A stretch of DNA of 46,703 nucleotides, taken from JBBQRS01 sp038214535 (GTDB lineage Bacteria > Chloroflexota > Anaerolineae > CG2-30-64-16). Below are positions 1-8,364 of the stretch, one piece after another. A model generated the notes under the pieces. The model was not told where the DNA came from. It saw only the letters and a list, made by a program, of their open reading frames with translations, and searched no databases. The stretch lies in the NCBI GenBank assembly GCA_038214535.1, contig JBBQRS010000026.1, forward strand, positions 1-46,703, read 5' to 3'. Made by a program: the position numbers and the translations under genes. Numbering within the stretch: position 1 is the stretch's first letter; every line of letters starts with the position of its first letter.

Positions 1-4
1 GACT

Positions 5-1453
5 TCAGTCTAACTTCAGGCCGGCGAGAATGCCGTTGACCGTTTCCTCGATGACAGGCGCGACTTCGGACATCGGCGTCTGGCACAGGAAGACGGGGTC
101 GAGTTCCGAGTAGATCGGGTCGTAGATCTGCGAGTAGCCGGCGATGCGGTTCCACGGCGTCACTTCGCCGTACTCCCAGGAACCCTTCACGGCCTTCACG
201 AGATTCTCGCGCATTCCGTCGGGCCAGAGGTTGATCCAGTCTTGCAGCAGCGACTCGCGCGAGGGCGGTGACCAGGTCGCGAGGACGAAGTCTTTCATGC
301 CTTCCGGCATGTAGAGGAACTTGACGAACTCCCAGGCCTGGTCTTTTTTGTCCGTCTGGGTCGAGATGAGCATGGGATCGGCGTAAAGCGCATCTTTCAA
401 AATGTCGGGCTTGATGCGCGGCAGCGAGGCGCAGTTCCAGTTGAAGCTGCCGGCGACTTCTTTCAGCGTCCAGAAGCCCCAGCCGCCGCCGACGTTCATG
501 GCGACCTTGCCGGCCTGGAACGGGTCGCCGGTGGCGCTCAGGGCCGATGAGATGGCCGAATCGGGGGCCACCTTGTGCACGCAGACCAGGTCGGCCTGCA
601 TCTGGAAGGCTTCGATGACTTTGGGGTCGTCGAAGAGGATTTCCTTGGCGATACCGGTCATCAGGGTTTCATCGCTCCAGATGCTGTGGCCGAGCAGCCA
701 GGGCATCTCTTCGGGGCTGCCCAGACCCATCACCACGCCATACTGGCCTGTCGCAGGATCATCGTAGTTTTTGGTCAGTTTGCCGGCGACATCCAGCATC
801 TTGTCCCAGGTCCAAGAGGTGTCATCCCAATCGCTGGGGGGGTATTCGATGCCGGCCGCATCGAAGAGGTCCTGGTTGTAGAAGGTATAGGTGCCCAGGA
901 TGTAGAGGGGCAGGCCGATCAGCTTGCCGTTGACGGTGACGCCATCGAGCGCTGATTTTGGAATGTCATCCAGTTCGAGCTCGGTCGAGGCGGCTTTGAT
1001 GTAGTCATCCATGTAGATGCACATGCCGCGCAGGGCGTATTCGACGTAGCCGGTGGAACCCCAGTTGGCAAAGACTTCGGGCAGATCGTTGGCGGCGAAC
1101 ATGCTGGTGAGTTTGGGATCGAATTCGTCCCAGGGGACGATGATCGGCTCGATCGTATAGTCGGGCTTGACTTCTTTGAAGTTCGGAATGGCGACGTCAT
1201 TCATCCACGCGTTGCGGGTCGGGTCGGCGTTGGCGTACCAGCGGATGGTGACGCCTTCGGCTGCTGGCGCCGCCGTGGGTGCGGTCTCCGCGGGTGGCTC
1301 GGCGGCGGCCGGTTGTTCGACAGGTTGCTCCGGCGCTGGGGCCGGCGCGGCAGCCGGGGCGCCGCAAGCAGCCAACGCCACCATTCCGGCCGCGCCGCCC
1401 ATGACCTGCAACATCTGGCGGCGGCTGAGTTGCATCTTTTCAAGGTCTTTCAT
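5..1453 (-). CDS. ABC transporter extracellular solute-binding lipoprotein (carbohydrate type)
   Basis: This 482-residue protein is the substrate-capturing subunit of a carbohydrate-type (family 1) ABC importer, anchored outside the membrane. The N-terminus has a twin-arginine motif (SRRQML) followed by a short hydrophobic stretch and a lipobox ending LAAC, so export as a Tat-type lipoprotein is likely. An Ala/Pro-rich tether of about 40 residues precedes the globular domain, which contains the family's typical segments (for example GVVMGLGS, and PMLISTQTDKKDQAWEFVKFL near the end). The ATG at 1453 is chosen because GGGAGG lies just upstream; a longer reading from a TTG adds 28 residues with no signal-peptide character. 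It is the last gene of an operon whose promoter lies near 4600, with 96 bases separating it from the permease gene. The substrate cannot be read from sequence; a sugar or glycoside is the family expectation. Confidence 0.93.
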   Translation of the reverse strand: MKDLEKMQLSRRQMLQVMGGAAGMVALAACGAPAAAPAPAPEQPVEQPAAAEPPAETAPTAAPAAEGVTIRWYANADPTRNAWMNDVAIPNFKEVKPDYTIEPIIVPWDEFDPKLTSMFAANDLPEVFANWGSTGYVEYALRGMCIYMDDYIKAASTELELDDIPKSALDGVTVNGKLIGLPLYILGTYTFYNQDLFDAAGIEYPPSDWDDTSWTWDKMLDVAGKLTKNYDDPATGQYGVVMGLGSPEEMPWLLGHSIWSDETLMTGIAKEILFDDPKVIEAFQMQADLVCVHKVAPDSAISSALSATGDPFQAGKVAMNVGGGWGFWTLKEVAGSFNWNCASLPRIKPDILKDALYADPMLISTQTDKKDQAWEFVKFLYMPEGMKDFVLATWSPPSRESLLQDWINLWPDGMRENLVKAVKGSWEYGEVTPWNRIAGYSQIYDPIYSELDPVFLCQTPMSEVAPVIEETVNGILAGLKLD

Positions 1454-1549
1454 GAGTTGTCCTCCCTGGACAGTATGGAACGGTTGAGTCCGGCAGATAG
1501 AAAGCGAGTCGTTTCTCCTCCTTTCGGTTTGTACCAATGGCGGGGTAGG

Positions 1550-2452
1550 CTACCCCTTGACGCCGGTGACCACGATGCCCTGGATGAAGTAGCGTTGGGC
1601 GAAGAAGAAGAGCAGGATACAGGGCAACACGGCCACCAGCGAAGCGGCCATCAACAACTCCCAGGGCGTCGCGCCATAGCGATGCCGGAAAGCAGCCAGG
1701 CCGACGGCGGCGGTGAGTTTGTCCGGTGAATTCAGATAGACCAATGGCGCGGTGAAATCGTTCCAGTTATAGGTGAAGGAGAAAATGGCGGCGGCGGCGA
1801 GCGCCGGCTTGGAGAGCGGCACCATGATGCGCCACCATGTCGAGATGTAGCCGCAGCCGTCTATGCGCGCGGCGTCGTCGAGCTCGGGCGGGATGCCTCG
1901 GTAGAACTGGCGTAGCAGGAAGATCAGGAAGGCGCTGCCGAACCAGGCCGGGATGATGAGCGGTTTGAATGTGTCTACCCAGCCCAGATTATGGAATAAG
2001 ACGTATTGCGGCACCATGATGACCTGGTAGGGCACCATCATGGTGGCCAGCACCACATAGAACAGGATTTCCTTGCCGGGGGCCCGCAATCGGGCGAAAG
2101 CATAGCCGTAGATGGAATTCATGAGAACATCGGCCACCATCACCGTTGCGGTGATGAATGCCGTATTGCGAAAGTAGGTGGCGAACGGCAGGAAAGTCAG
2201 CGCCTTGGGGAAGTTGCTCCATTGCAGCTCTGCCGGGATCCAGATCGGCGGGTACTTAACCACTTCCAGGCGTGTCTTGAGCGCAGTGGAGAGCATCCAG
2301 GCGACGGGCAGCAGGATGACGATGGAGAACAGGATTACCAGCGCCAGCGCGCCGAGCCGCGTGATACGGTCGTTCCACTTTTGAGAGCGGAGGCTGCGGG
2401 CGGTGTTCGCGCGCTCTTGCGCGGGGGCCTTTGCCGTGGTAGATGCGCTCAT
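1550..2452 (-). CDS. ABC transporter permease, MalG-type
   Basis: This 300-residue inner-membrane permease belongs to the binding-protein-dependent transport family (MalG/UgpE side). Six hydrophobic segments are visible, the first near residues 35-55. The cytoplasmic EAA loop, which docks the ATPase, reads PELDDAARIDGCGY and is followed by a PLSKPAL segment. Its ATG overlaps the stop of the upstream permease in an ATGA tetranucleotide, which indicates translational coupling. No ATP-binding subunit is encoded in the visible operon, so a shared ATPase of the MsiK/MalK type encoded elsewhere is the likely partner (inference), unless one lies left of the window. Confidence 0.95.
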   Translation of the reverse strand: MSASTTAKAPAQERANTARSLRSQKWNDRITRLGALALVILFSIVILLPVAWMLSTALKTRLEVVKYPPIWIPAELQWSNFPKALTFLPFATYFRNTAFITATVMVADVLMNSIYGYAFARLRAPGKEILFYVVLATMMVPYQVIMVPQYVLFHNLGWVDTFKPLIIPAWFGSAFLIFLLRQFYRGIPPELDDAARIDGCGYISTWWRIMVPLSKPALAAAAIFSFTYNWNDFTAPLVYLNSPDKLTAAVGLAAFRHRYGATPWELLMAASLVAVLPCILLFFFAQRYFIQGIVVTGVKG

Positions 2453-3405
2453 CCGCGGCCTCCCGATTGATAGAACACACGGTCACTCGAGAGCTTGAAG
2501 GTCAGCAGGGTGAGGAGCATGATGACGATAAATAGAAACCAGGCCAGCGCCGATGCGTAGCCGAGCTTGAAGTAGCGGAAGGCGTTTTGATAGAGATAGA
2601 GACCGTAGAAGAGCGACGCGTAATGGGGGCCGCCGCGCCCGCGATCGCTCATGACGTAGGCCTGCGTGAAGATCTGGAGCGCGCCGATCATGCCGGTGAT
2701 GAAGGTGAAGAGGATCACCGGTGAGATCATCGGCAGCGTGATGTTCCTGAAGCGCCGGGCCGGGCCTGCCCCATCCAGCGAGGCGGCCTCATAAAGCTCA
2801 GTGGGGACGCTTTGCAGGGCGGCGAGATAGATCACGACGGATGCGCCGACGCCCCAGAGGCTCATCAGGACGTAGGATGGGATGACGGTTCTCTCATTGA
2901 GGAGCCACATGGGACCCTGGATACCGATGCTGCGCAGGACCGTGTTAATCAGCCCCAGGGTTGGATTGAAAAGCCAAAGCCAGAGCAAGGAGACGGCAAC
3001 GCCTGCAATGACGCTCGGCAGATAGAAAATCGTGCGGAAAAGGGCAAGACCGGGGATTTTCTGGTTCAGCAGCAGGGCGAGGAACATGGCGAAGATGATG
3101 CCCAGCGGCACGGCCATGACCGCATAGGTGAAGGTGACTTTGAGGGCCTGCCAGAACAGCTTATCGCCGGTGAACATGGTGATGAAGTTCTCGAGGCCGA
3201 CGAAGTTGGTGGTGTGCACGACGTCATAGTCGGTGAGGCTGTAATAGATCGAGGCCAGCAGGGGGCCGCCCAGAAAAACGATGAAGCCGAAGATCCAGGG
3301 CGAAATCATCGCATAGAACGCCAGGGCCTCTCGCCGCGACGCGGTGAGCTTGAAACCGGATTGCTTTGGGGCTATTTCGGTCACGCTTGGCTCCGTTTGG
3401 GTCAC
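2449..3405 (-). CDS. ABC transporter permease, MalF/UgpA-type
   Basis: This 318-residue membrane protein is the partner permease of the same importer. It has six hydrophobic segments and the EAA loop reading YEAASLDGAGPARRFRNITLP. The N-terminal about 25 residues are cytoplasmic and polar, as is usual for the MalF/UgpA side. It overlaps the permease gene downstream and the URO-D-like gene upstream, in each case by the four bases ATGA, so all three are translationally coupled. Together with the lipoprotein it forms a complete importer except for the ATPase. Confidence 0.95.
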   Translation of the reverse strand: MTQTEPSVTEIAPKQSGFKLTASRREALAFYAMISPWIFGFIVFLGGPLLASIYYSLTDYDVVHTTNFVGLENFITMFTGDKLFWQALKVTFTYAVMAVPLGIIFAMFLALLLNQKIPGLALFRTIFYLPSVIAGVAVSLLWLWLFNPTLGLINTVLRSIGIQGPMWLLNERTVIPSYVLMSLWGVGASVVIYLAALQSVPTELYEAASLDGAGPARRFRNITLPMISPVILFTFITGMIGALQIFTQAYVMSDRGRGGPHYASLFYGLYLYQNAFRYFKLGYASALAWFLFIVIMLLTLLTFKLSSDRVFYQSGGRG

Positions 3406-4529
3406 TGAAGCCGGCTACCCAACTCCAGGAAGTATTGGACGCGCGAGATGGGGGTATCGGGAGTGATGGGGCTGCCGGTTGACATGATGAAGCCCCGCGC
3501 CTGCCGACCCGCTTCCGCTTGCCGGCGCATCTCGCGTTCCAGGGTTTCGTCGTCGGCGCTTTCGAGGACGCCGACGGGGTCTATGTTGCCGAAGATCGTC
3601 ACACGTTGCCCGATGGCTCGCGCGATCTCGTCAATGTCGTTGACGTATCCTTTCATGGTGGTCTCTACCGAGAGGCCGTCGGCGCCGATGGCGGCGATTT
3701 GCTCGAGCCGGTCGGCGACGCCGCCGAAGTAGATGATGATGGCCTTGTGGTTGAGGCGGTGAATCTCTTCTACCATCGCCTTCATGTACGGCAGGCTGAA
3801 GCGTTCGTAGTCCTTGACGGAGATCATATCGTTGGTGGCGGTCGCATCGTCAATGTAAATGCCGTCGCCGCCCTGGGCTGCCAGCGCGCGGATGCGCTCG
3901 ATGTTCTGTTCGAGGATGCGTGCGCTGAGATAGTCCATCAACTCCGGGTCGGTGCGGAGCATCGCCAGCGCGTTCGATTGGCCGACGTAAGCGCCGCTAG
4001 AATAGAGCGTACCGATCACGCCGCCGGAGAGGATGAAATGGTCGGCGCCCATCGTATCTACGGTGGCGCGCACGTAGTCCATCCGGCCGCGCGCGATTTG
4101 TTCTTCCGCGGGGGTGACTTTCACTTTTTCGCGTACGTCCTCGCGGGCGAAGACGCGCTGGGTCTCGTTGGCGGCGTAGTCCACAGGAAAGCCGCTGATC
4201 GTGTCGAGTAGTTCCATCTCGTCGGTGTCGCGATGATGGAGATAGTGATGGCCGTCGCGCTCGACGAACTCGGCGTTTGCACGCTCGGCGTGAGTCGGCG
4301 CGTCTTCGGGCTGGATGAAATCGAAGGGGGCCTGCGCCACGAGCTGTTGCAGCGTTTTGATATAGTCGGGGGGGTCAGCATGGAGCCACTCGATGACCTG
4401 GTGTTGCGGCCGGCCGGTCAGCTCGTTGAAGTGATCGCGGTAGTAGAGGAAGTTGTAGGGTACAGTAACCGGGTTGCGCTCAACCTCTTGACCAAGCAGG
4501 GCAGCGTTGACGCGTTGTCTGTCGTTCAT
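3402..4529 (-). CDS. Uroporphyrinogen decarboxylase-family (URO-D/MtaA-like) protein
   Basis: This 375-residue TIM-barrel protein belongs to the URO-D superfamily, which includes haem-pathway HemE and the cobalamin-dependent methyltransferases MtaA, MtbA and CmuA. Family landmarks are the FGNIDPVGVL segment and the C-terminal GFIMSTGSPITPDTP segment. True HemE is unlikely: the N-terminal HemE substrate motif is absent and the gene leads a transporter operon. At the place where MtaA-type enzymes carry a zinc-binding H-x-C-G, this protein reads IIYFGG, so those ligands are missing. AAGGAG precedes the ATG. It is the first gene after the promoter and is coupled to the permeases, which suggests that it acts on the imported compound or a derivative; the reaction is unknown. 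Confidence 0.88.
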   Translation of the reverse strand: MNDRQRVNAALLGQEVERNPVTVPYNFLYYRDHFNELTGRPQHQVIEWLHADPPDYIKTLQQLVAQAPFDFIQPEDAPTHAERANAEFVERDGHHYLHHRDTDEMELLDTISGFPVDYAANETQRVFAREDVREKVKVTPAEEQIARGRMDYVRATVDTMGADHFILSGGVIGTLYSSGAYVGQSNALAMLRTDPELMDYLSARILEQNIERIRALAAQGGDGIYIDDATATNDMISVKDYERFSLPYMKAMVEEIHRLNHKAIIIYFGGVADRLEQIAAIGADGLSVETTMKGYVNDIDEIARAIGQRVTIFGNIDPVGVLESADDETLEREMRRQAEAGRQARGFIMSTGSPITPDTPISRVQYFLELGSRLQ

Positions 4530-4557
4530 CTGGCTCCTTTTTTAAGATGGGGTATTG

Positions 4558-4573
4558 CTATTTGATAAAATAG
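4558..4573. promoter_or_regulatory. Candidate operator: CTATTT-GATA-AAATAG palindrome
   Basis: Two perfect 6-base arms are separated by GATA. The site lies about 10-25 bases downstream of the predicted start of the ABC operon transcript and upstream of its first ribosome-binding site. This is a typical position for a repressor roadblock, and AT-rich palindromes are the usual targets of ROK regulators. Assignment to the neighbouring ROK protein is inference. Confidence 0.45.
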
Positions 4574-4589
4574 TGCTATGATGAGATTG

Positions 4590-4618
4590 ATTATATGAGG
4601 CAATGTGTCTAATGTCAA
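4590..4618 (-). promoter_or_regulatory. Consensus sigma-70 promoter of the URO-D/ABC operon
   Basis: On the minus strand the -35 box is TTGACA (4613-4618) and the -10 box is TATAAT (4590-4595). Both are exact consensus with an exact 17-base spacer. The predicted transcription start is near 4583, giving a leader of about 54 bases. Such a strong promoter would need repression to keep an inducible transporter off. Confidence 0.85.
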
Positions 4619-4639
4619 GCATTAAAATATAGATATCGG

Positions 4640-4691
4640 GGGTATATGCGTGTAACCTGCCGCATAAGTTGAGGATTATTTCGATATACCC
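4640..4691. promoter_or_regulatory. Inverted repeat GGGTATAT / ATATACCC between divergent promoters
   Basis: Arms at 4640-4647 and 4684-4691 are perfect over 8 bases and separated by 36 bases. They lie between the -35 boxes of the two divergent promoters. A GATATC palindrome (4632-4637) adjoins the left arm. Two half-sites this far apart could allow looping by a dimeric or tetrameric regulator, but function is not shown. Confidence 0.3.
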
Positions 4692-4723
4692 GGGGCCAGT
4701 CGCGAATGCGCGCGTGCTCGGTA

Positions 4724-4752
4724 TGTGCAGTATTTTTCTCCTGTGGTAAAAT
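4724..4752 (+). promoter_or_regulatory. Predicted sigma-70 promoter of the ROK regulator
   Basis: The -35-like TGTGCA (4724-4729, 4 of 6) is followed after 17 bases by the -10 box TAAAAT (4747-4752, 5 of 6). Predicted initiation near 4759 leaves a leader of about 30 bases. It is weaker than the divergent operon promoter. Confidence 0.5.
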
Positions 4753-4790
4753 TCATCATTGATGTGCGCGGTTCGTAGCTCTGGAGAAAT

Positions 4791-6026
4791 GTGTCGGATA
4801 TGGATGATTCAAGTTTCAGTGTCTTGCAAGCAATTTATCGTGCGCCCAGAGCCACACGTCAGGATTTGGCGGCGCGCACCGGCCTGGGGGTGAACCGGGT
4901 CGGCGCGGCGGTGGGCCAACTTGAGGCGTTAGGCCTGGTGCGCGAGCAGCCCTTGCAGGACGGTCAGCCGGGACGCCCGCTGGTCAGTTTTTTTGTGGAG
5001 CCGGGTGTGGGCCGGGTGATCGGCCTCGATATCGGGGGGCAGCATTCGCGCGCCGTGTTGACAGATCTGGGGGGCCGCATTCTTGCGTCCATCACGCAAC
5101 ATTCCACGGTGACGCCGGATCGGAGCGTGATCCTGGGGGACATTGTGAGACTGGTGAGCGCGTTGTGTGAGGGGGCCGGGATCGCTCAGGCGGAGATGGC
5201 GGCGCTCGGCGTGGGGGTGCGCGGCATCGTAGACGCCAACACCGGAACGGTGCTCGGCTGGCCCAATACGCCAACCTGGGCGGCGGCATGGACGGGGGTA
5301 GACCTGGCGCACGAGTTGCGCGAGCCGCTGGGGCTGGAACCGATTGTGGTGGATGACAGCGTGCGGGCGATGGCGATCAGCGCGCACCGTCTGGGGCCGG
5401 CGCAGAGCAGCCCGAATTTTCTGTACGTCTTTCTGGGGACGGGCGTGGGATCAGCGCTGCTGATTGACGGGCAACCCTATCATGGCGGAACGGGGCTGGC
5501 CGGCGAGCTGGGGCATGTTACGGTGCTGGAGGACGGGCCGTGGTGTAGCTGCGGGAATCGGGGTTGCCTGGAAGTGATGGCGTCCACGAATGCGGTGATG
5601 CAACGGGTGCGCGACCGGCTGTCGGAATCGTATCTCCTCTCCATGCTGCGCGAGCCGTTCCAGCGTGGGCAGCTCACGTTGGGGGCGTTGATCGAGGCGG
5701 CGCGCGCGGGCGATAAGGTCGCGTACCAGATCCTGGATGAGGCGGGGACATCCGTCGGCAAAGTGATTGCGATTGCGATGAACATGTTGGGGCCGGAACT
5801 GGTGATGCTGGGCGGCCCGCTGGTGCAGGGCGATGGCATCGTATTGGAAGCGGTGCGCCGGCAGGTGCGGTTGCGGGCCTTGCAGCATATTGCGAATCGC
5901 ACCCAGATCATCAGCGATCATCGGGATGAGTTCAGCGGCGCGAACGGCGCGGCGCTGCTGGCTGCCGATGCGCTGTTTGTCTCTCCGGAGAGGGTTGCGA
6001 GGCTGGCGCAGGTGGTGGCAGTGTGA
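4791..6026 (+). CDS. ROK-family transcriptional regulator (NagC/XylR type)
   Basis: This 411-residue protein has an N-terminal winged helix-turn-helix (about residues 8-60) followed by a ROK sugar-kinase fold. The phosphate-binding segment is GLDIGG (from residue 78). The ROK zinc signature is complete: H242 in GELGH and C252, C254 and C259 in WCSCGNRGCLE. The usual kinase N-D-A-N segment is altered to V-D-D-S-V (187-191); the catalytic Asp is retained but its surroundings are not those of a sugar kinase. This fits a sugar-responsive repressor. The GTG at 4791 has GGAG four bases upstream; an ATG at 4800 is the alternative. It is divergent from the ABC/URO-D operon, which is its probable target. 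Confidence 0.92.
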   Translation: MSDMDDSSFSVLQAIYRAPRATRQDLAARTGLGVNRVGAAVGQLEALGLVREQPLQDGQPGRPLVSFFVEPGVGRVIGLDIGGQHSRAVLTDLGGRILASITQHSTVTPDRSVILGDIVRLVSALCEGAGIAQAEMAALGVGVRGIVDANTGTVLGWPNTPTWAAAWTGVDLAHELREPLGLEPIVVDDSVRAMAISAHRLGPAQSSPNFLYVFLGTGVGSALLIDGQPYHGGTGLAGELGHVTVLEDGPWCSCGNRGCLEVMASTNAVMQRVRDRLSESYLLSMLREPFQRGQLTLGALIEAARAGDKVAYQILDEAGTSVGKVIAIAMNMLGPELVMLGGPLVQGDGIVLEAVRRQVRLRALQHIANRTQIISDHRDEFSGANGAALLAADALFVSPERVARLAQVVAV

Positions 6027-6037
6027 TTGCCATGTGC

Positions 6038-6064
6038 GAGATTCTTCACTGCGTTCAGAATGAC
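6038..6064. repeat. Repeat family B, short copy
   Basis: This 27-base element begins GAGATTCTTC and ends TCAGAATGAC, the same ends as the 61-base copies at 9860 and 30471. It has lost the central part. ATTCT/AGAAT arms allow a small hairpin. It lies between the convergent ends of the ROK gene and the ribF-archease gene. Confidence 0.6.
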
Positions 6065-6084
6065 AGAGCTGTCAGGACGGCGCT

Positions 6085-7458
6085 TCAAACGTCGAATGTC
6101 ACTGTGGCCGACCAGCCTCCGGCGGTGTGCGTGACATCGAGATCGTAATAGGTGACGGCCTTGACGGCCGTGTGCGCGGGGCTGCCATGATATCCGTAGA
6201 CCGCGGCCCGCAGACCGGTCTCCGAAAGCTCCTGGATCTCGAACTGCGTATATAGCTCTCCGCTGATCTCCTGGGCCAGCAGGAGATGGTTCAGCCAGGC
6301 GACGAGCAACTGCCCAACGTCATTCCCTTCAACCTGGACGGTGCGCGCCAGCGTGACCGGTTGCGCCGGGTCTGCTTCCTGCAGGGCATACATCGCGGTT
6401 GCGGCGGCGACGAAGACCTCGCGTTGCGACGCGCCCTCGGCCCGGATGGACCAATCGGCGGTGTGGATTAACTCTTGCCAGACGGGGGCGCTGCCCTCGC
6501 GGCCGGTGCTGGTCGGGTGGGTCAGGATGTCGCGGGCGGTCGCGGCGTCGGCCTGGATTTGCGCGATCAGCGCGCCGATGCTGGCGAAGCGTTGCTCGCC
6601 GCGCAGGCGCTCGACAAAGCTCAGCCCCAACGTTTCCCCATAGATGTCGTCGTCAAAGTCCAGCAGGAATGCCTCGATGGAGGGGGCGCCGTTGTCAAAG
6701 CTGGGCCGGACGCCGATGTTGACCACGGCAGGATAACCCGGCGCCATGCCGTCAATCGCATGATTTGCTCGCCAGGCCCAGCAGGCGTAGACGCCGTAGG
6801 CCGGGATGAGACGGTCGGCGGGAAGCTCCACGTTGGCCGTGGGGAAGCCCAGCGTGCGGCCGCGGCGCGCCCCGACGACGACCGGCCCCCAAACCTGATA
6901 CGGCCGTCCCAGCAGGCGCGCGGCCATCTCTACCGCGCCTGATTCGGTGAGCAACGCCCGGATGCGGCTGCTGCGCACCAACCCCCCGCTCAGTTCATAC
7001 GGCTCGATGACCTGCACGTCGTAACCCCACGTTGCGCCCAATTCCGCCAGGCGCGCCGCGTTGCCTTCGCGGCCACGGCCCAGGGCGAAATCGGGGCCGA
7101 TCCACAGCGCCCGGAGCGCAAGATGCCTGACCAGATCCGCGACGAAATCGGCGGCAGGGGTGGCGGCGGTCTCCCGCGTGAAGGGGAGCACGACCATGAA
7201 ATCCAATCCGAGGGCGGCCAGGATGTCGCGGCGTTCGGCGATGCTGGTGAGGCGCGGTGTGGCGATCTCGGGGCGCAAGACGCTGACGGGGTGTGGGTCG
7301 AAGGTGAGCAGGCCGGCGAGGCCGCCTTCCTGCCGGGCGGCGGTGACGAGGTTGTGGATCAGCGCTTGATGGCCCAGATGGACGCCGTCGAAGCTGCCGA
7401 TGGTCAGGAAGGCCGGCGCGGAGAGAGGCTGTTGCGGGAAACCGAGATAGCTTTCCAT
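6085..7458 (-). CDS. ribF: Bifunctional riboflavin kinase/FMN adenylyltransferase (RibF) fused to C-terminal archease
   Basis: This 457-residue protein converts riboflavin to FMN and FAD and carries an extra domain. The FMN adenylyltransferase domain (about 1-180) has GSFDGVHLGH, with the HxGH site at 27-30. The flavokinase domain (about 183-312) has GRTLGFPTAN (200-209) and NIGVRPSF. Bacterial RibF normally ends near residue 310. Here a short linker leads to residues 327-457, which read as a complete archease: the N-terminal HTAD (332-335), a central LLVAWLNHLLL helix, VKAVTYYDL (432-440) and the terminal FDV containing D456. Archease is the metal-binding activator of the RNA ligase RtcB. 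There is no stop or frameshift between the parts. The gene ends the nusA-infB cluster, 15 bases after truB. No RtcB gene is in the window. Confidence 0.93.
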   Translation of the reverse strand: MESYLGFPQQPLSAPAFLTIGSFDGVHLGHQALIHNLVTAARQEGGLAGLLTFDPHPVSVLRPEIATPRLTSIAERRDILAALGLDFMVVLPFTRETAATPAADFVADLVRHLALRALWIGPDFALGRGREGNAARLAELGATWGYDVQVIEPYELSGGLVRSSRIRALLTESGAVEMAARLLGRPYQVWGPVVVGARRGRTLGFPTANVELPADRLIPAYGVYACWAWRANHAIDGMAPGYPAVVNIGVRPSFDNGAPSIEAFLLDFDDDIYGETLGLSFVERLRGEQRFASIGALIAQIQADAATARDILTHPTSTGREGSAPVWQELIHTADWSIRAEGASQREVFVAAATAMYALQEADPAQPVTLARTVQVEGNDVGQLLVAWLNHLLLAQEISGELYTQFEIQELSETGLRAAVYGYHGSPAHTAVKAVTYYDLDVTHTAGGWSATVTFDV

Positions 7459-7473
7459 GGATCGAAGTTGCGC

Positions 7474-8364
7474 TTACTCTTGCGTGTTGAAGACTTTGGC
7501 CGGTCGCCAGAGTTGTTCGTCCGCATCATACCGCAAGATCGCGCGCACCTGCGCATCCGCGTCGAGCGCATAGCCGATGGGCTGCGCCGGGGCTTGCGTT
7601 GCGCCGATGGCCTGGCCCTGCGTGAGACGCGTCGCCTCCTCGGCGTTGATCTGCACCGGCGTGAGGTCATAGAGCGCCTCGCGTAGCGGATGGACGTACG
7701 CGGCGAGCGTTCCAGCCGCGGCGGCTTCGGCGAGCGCGTCGGGGCGGAGGGCGTCTTCGACGCGGAATGGGCCGCTGCGCGTGCGCGTCAAGGCGACGAG
7801 GATCGCGCCGCACCCGAGCTCTTGGCCCAGGTCGTGCGCGATGCTGCGGATGTAGGTTCCCGCTTCGCAGGTCACTTCAAATTCCAGATGGGGTGCATTC
7901 CAGGCCAGCAGACGCGCTTCGTGAATGTAGACGGTGCGCGCCGGTAACTCGACCTGTTCGCCGCGCCGGGCGCGCCGATAGGCGGGCACGCCGTCCTGCT
8001 TGATGGCCGAATAGGCGGGCGGGTATTGTTCGATCTCGCCCTCGAAGGCGGCGAGCGTGCGGCGCAGATCGTCCTCGCTGAGCGGCGGAATGGGCGCGCG
8101 GGTCTGCACGGCTCCGTCTATGTCGTAGGTGTCGGTGGTGAGGCCCAGTTCGGCCACGGCGCGATAGGACTTGACGGAGGCAGTCAGATATTCGGCGATG
8201 CGGGTGGCCTGCCCCATGCAGACAACGAGCACGCCGGTGGCGAAGGGGTCGAGCGTGCCAGCGTGGCCCATCTTCTTGACGCCGAGTCTGCCCCGGAGGA
8301 ACCCGACGACATCGTGCGAGGTCCAGCCCGCGGGTTTGTCAACGTTGAGGATACCGTCAATCAT
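7474..8364 (-). CDS. truB: tRNA pseudouridine(55) synthase TruB
   Basis: This 296-residue enzyme isomerises uridine 55 in the T-loop of tRNAs. The catalytic motif GHAGTLDPFATG is present with the nucleophilic Asp at residue 39. The N-terminal NVDKPAGWTSHDVV and the later GTYIRSIAHDLG segment are standard for TruB. The C-terminus (about 225-296) fits the small RNA-binding extension seen in TruB proteins. The ATG lies inside the end of nrnA (8-base overlap) and ribF follows after 15 bases, so it is part of the nusA-infB operon. Confidence 0.97.
   Translation of the reverse strand: MIDGILNVDKPAGWTSHDVVGFLRGRLGVKKMGHAGTLDPFATGVLVVCMGQATRIAEYLTASVKSYRAVAELGLTTDTYDIDGAVQTRAPIPPLSEDDLRRTLAAFEGEIEQYPPAYSAIKQDGVPAYRRARRGEQVELPARTVYIHEARLLAWNAPHLEFEVTCEAGTYIRSIAHDLGQELGCGAILVALTRTRSGPFRVEDALRPDALAEAAAAGTLAAYVHPLREALYDLTPVQINAEEATRLTQGQAIGATQAPAQPIGYALDADAQVRAILRYDADEQLWRPAKVFNTQE

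Noticed and set aside
3402..4529. Haem-pathway HemE
   Set aside because: The N-terminal HemE substrate motif is absent, and the transporter operon and ROK control do not fit tetrapyrrole synthesis.
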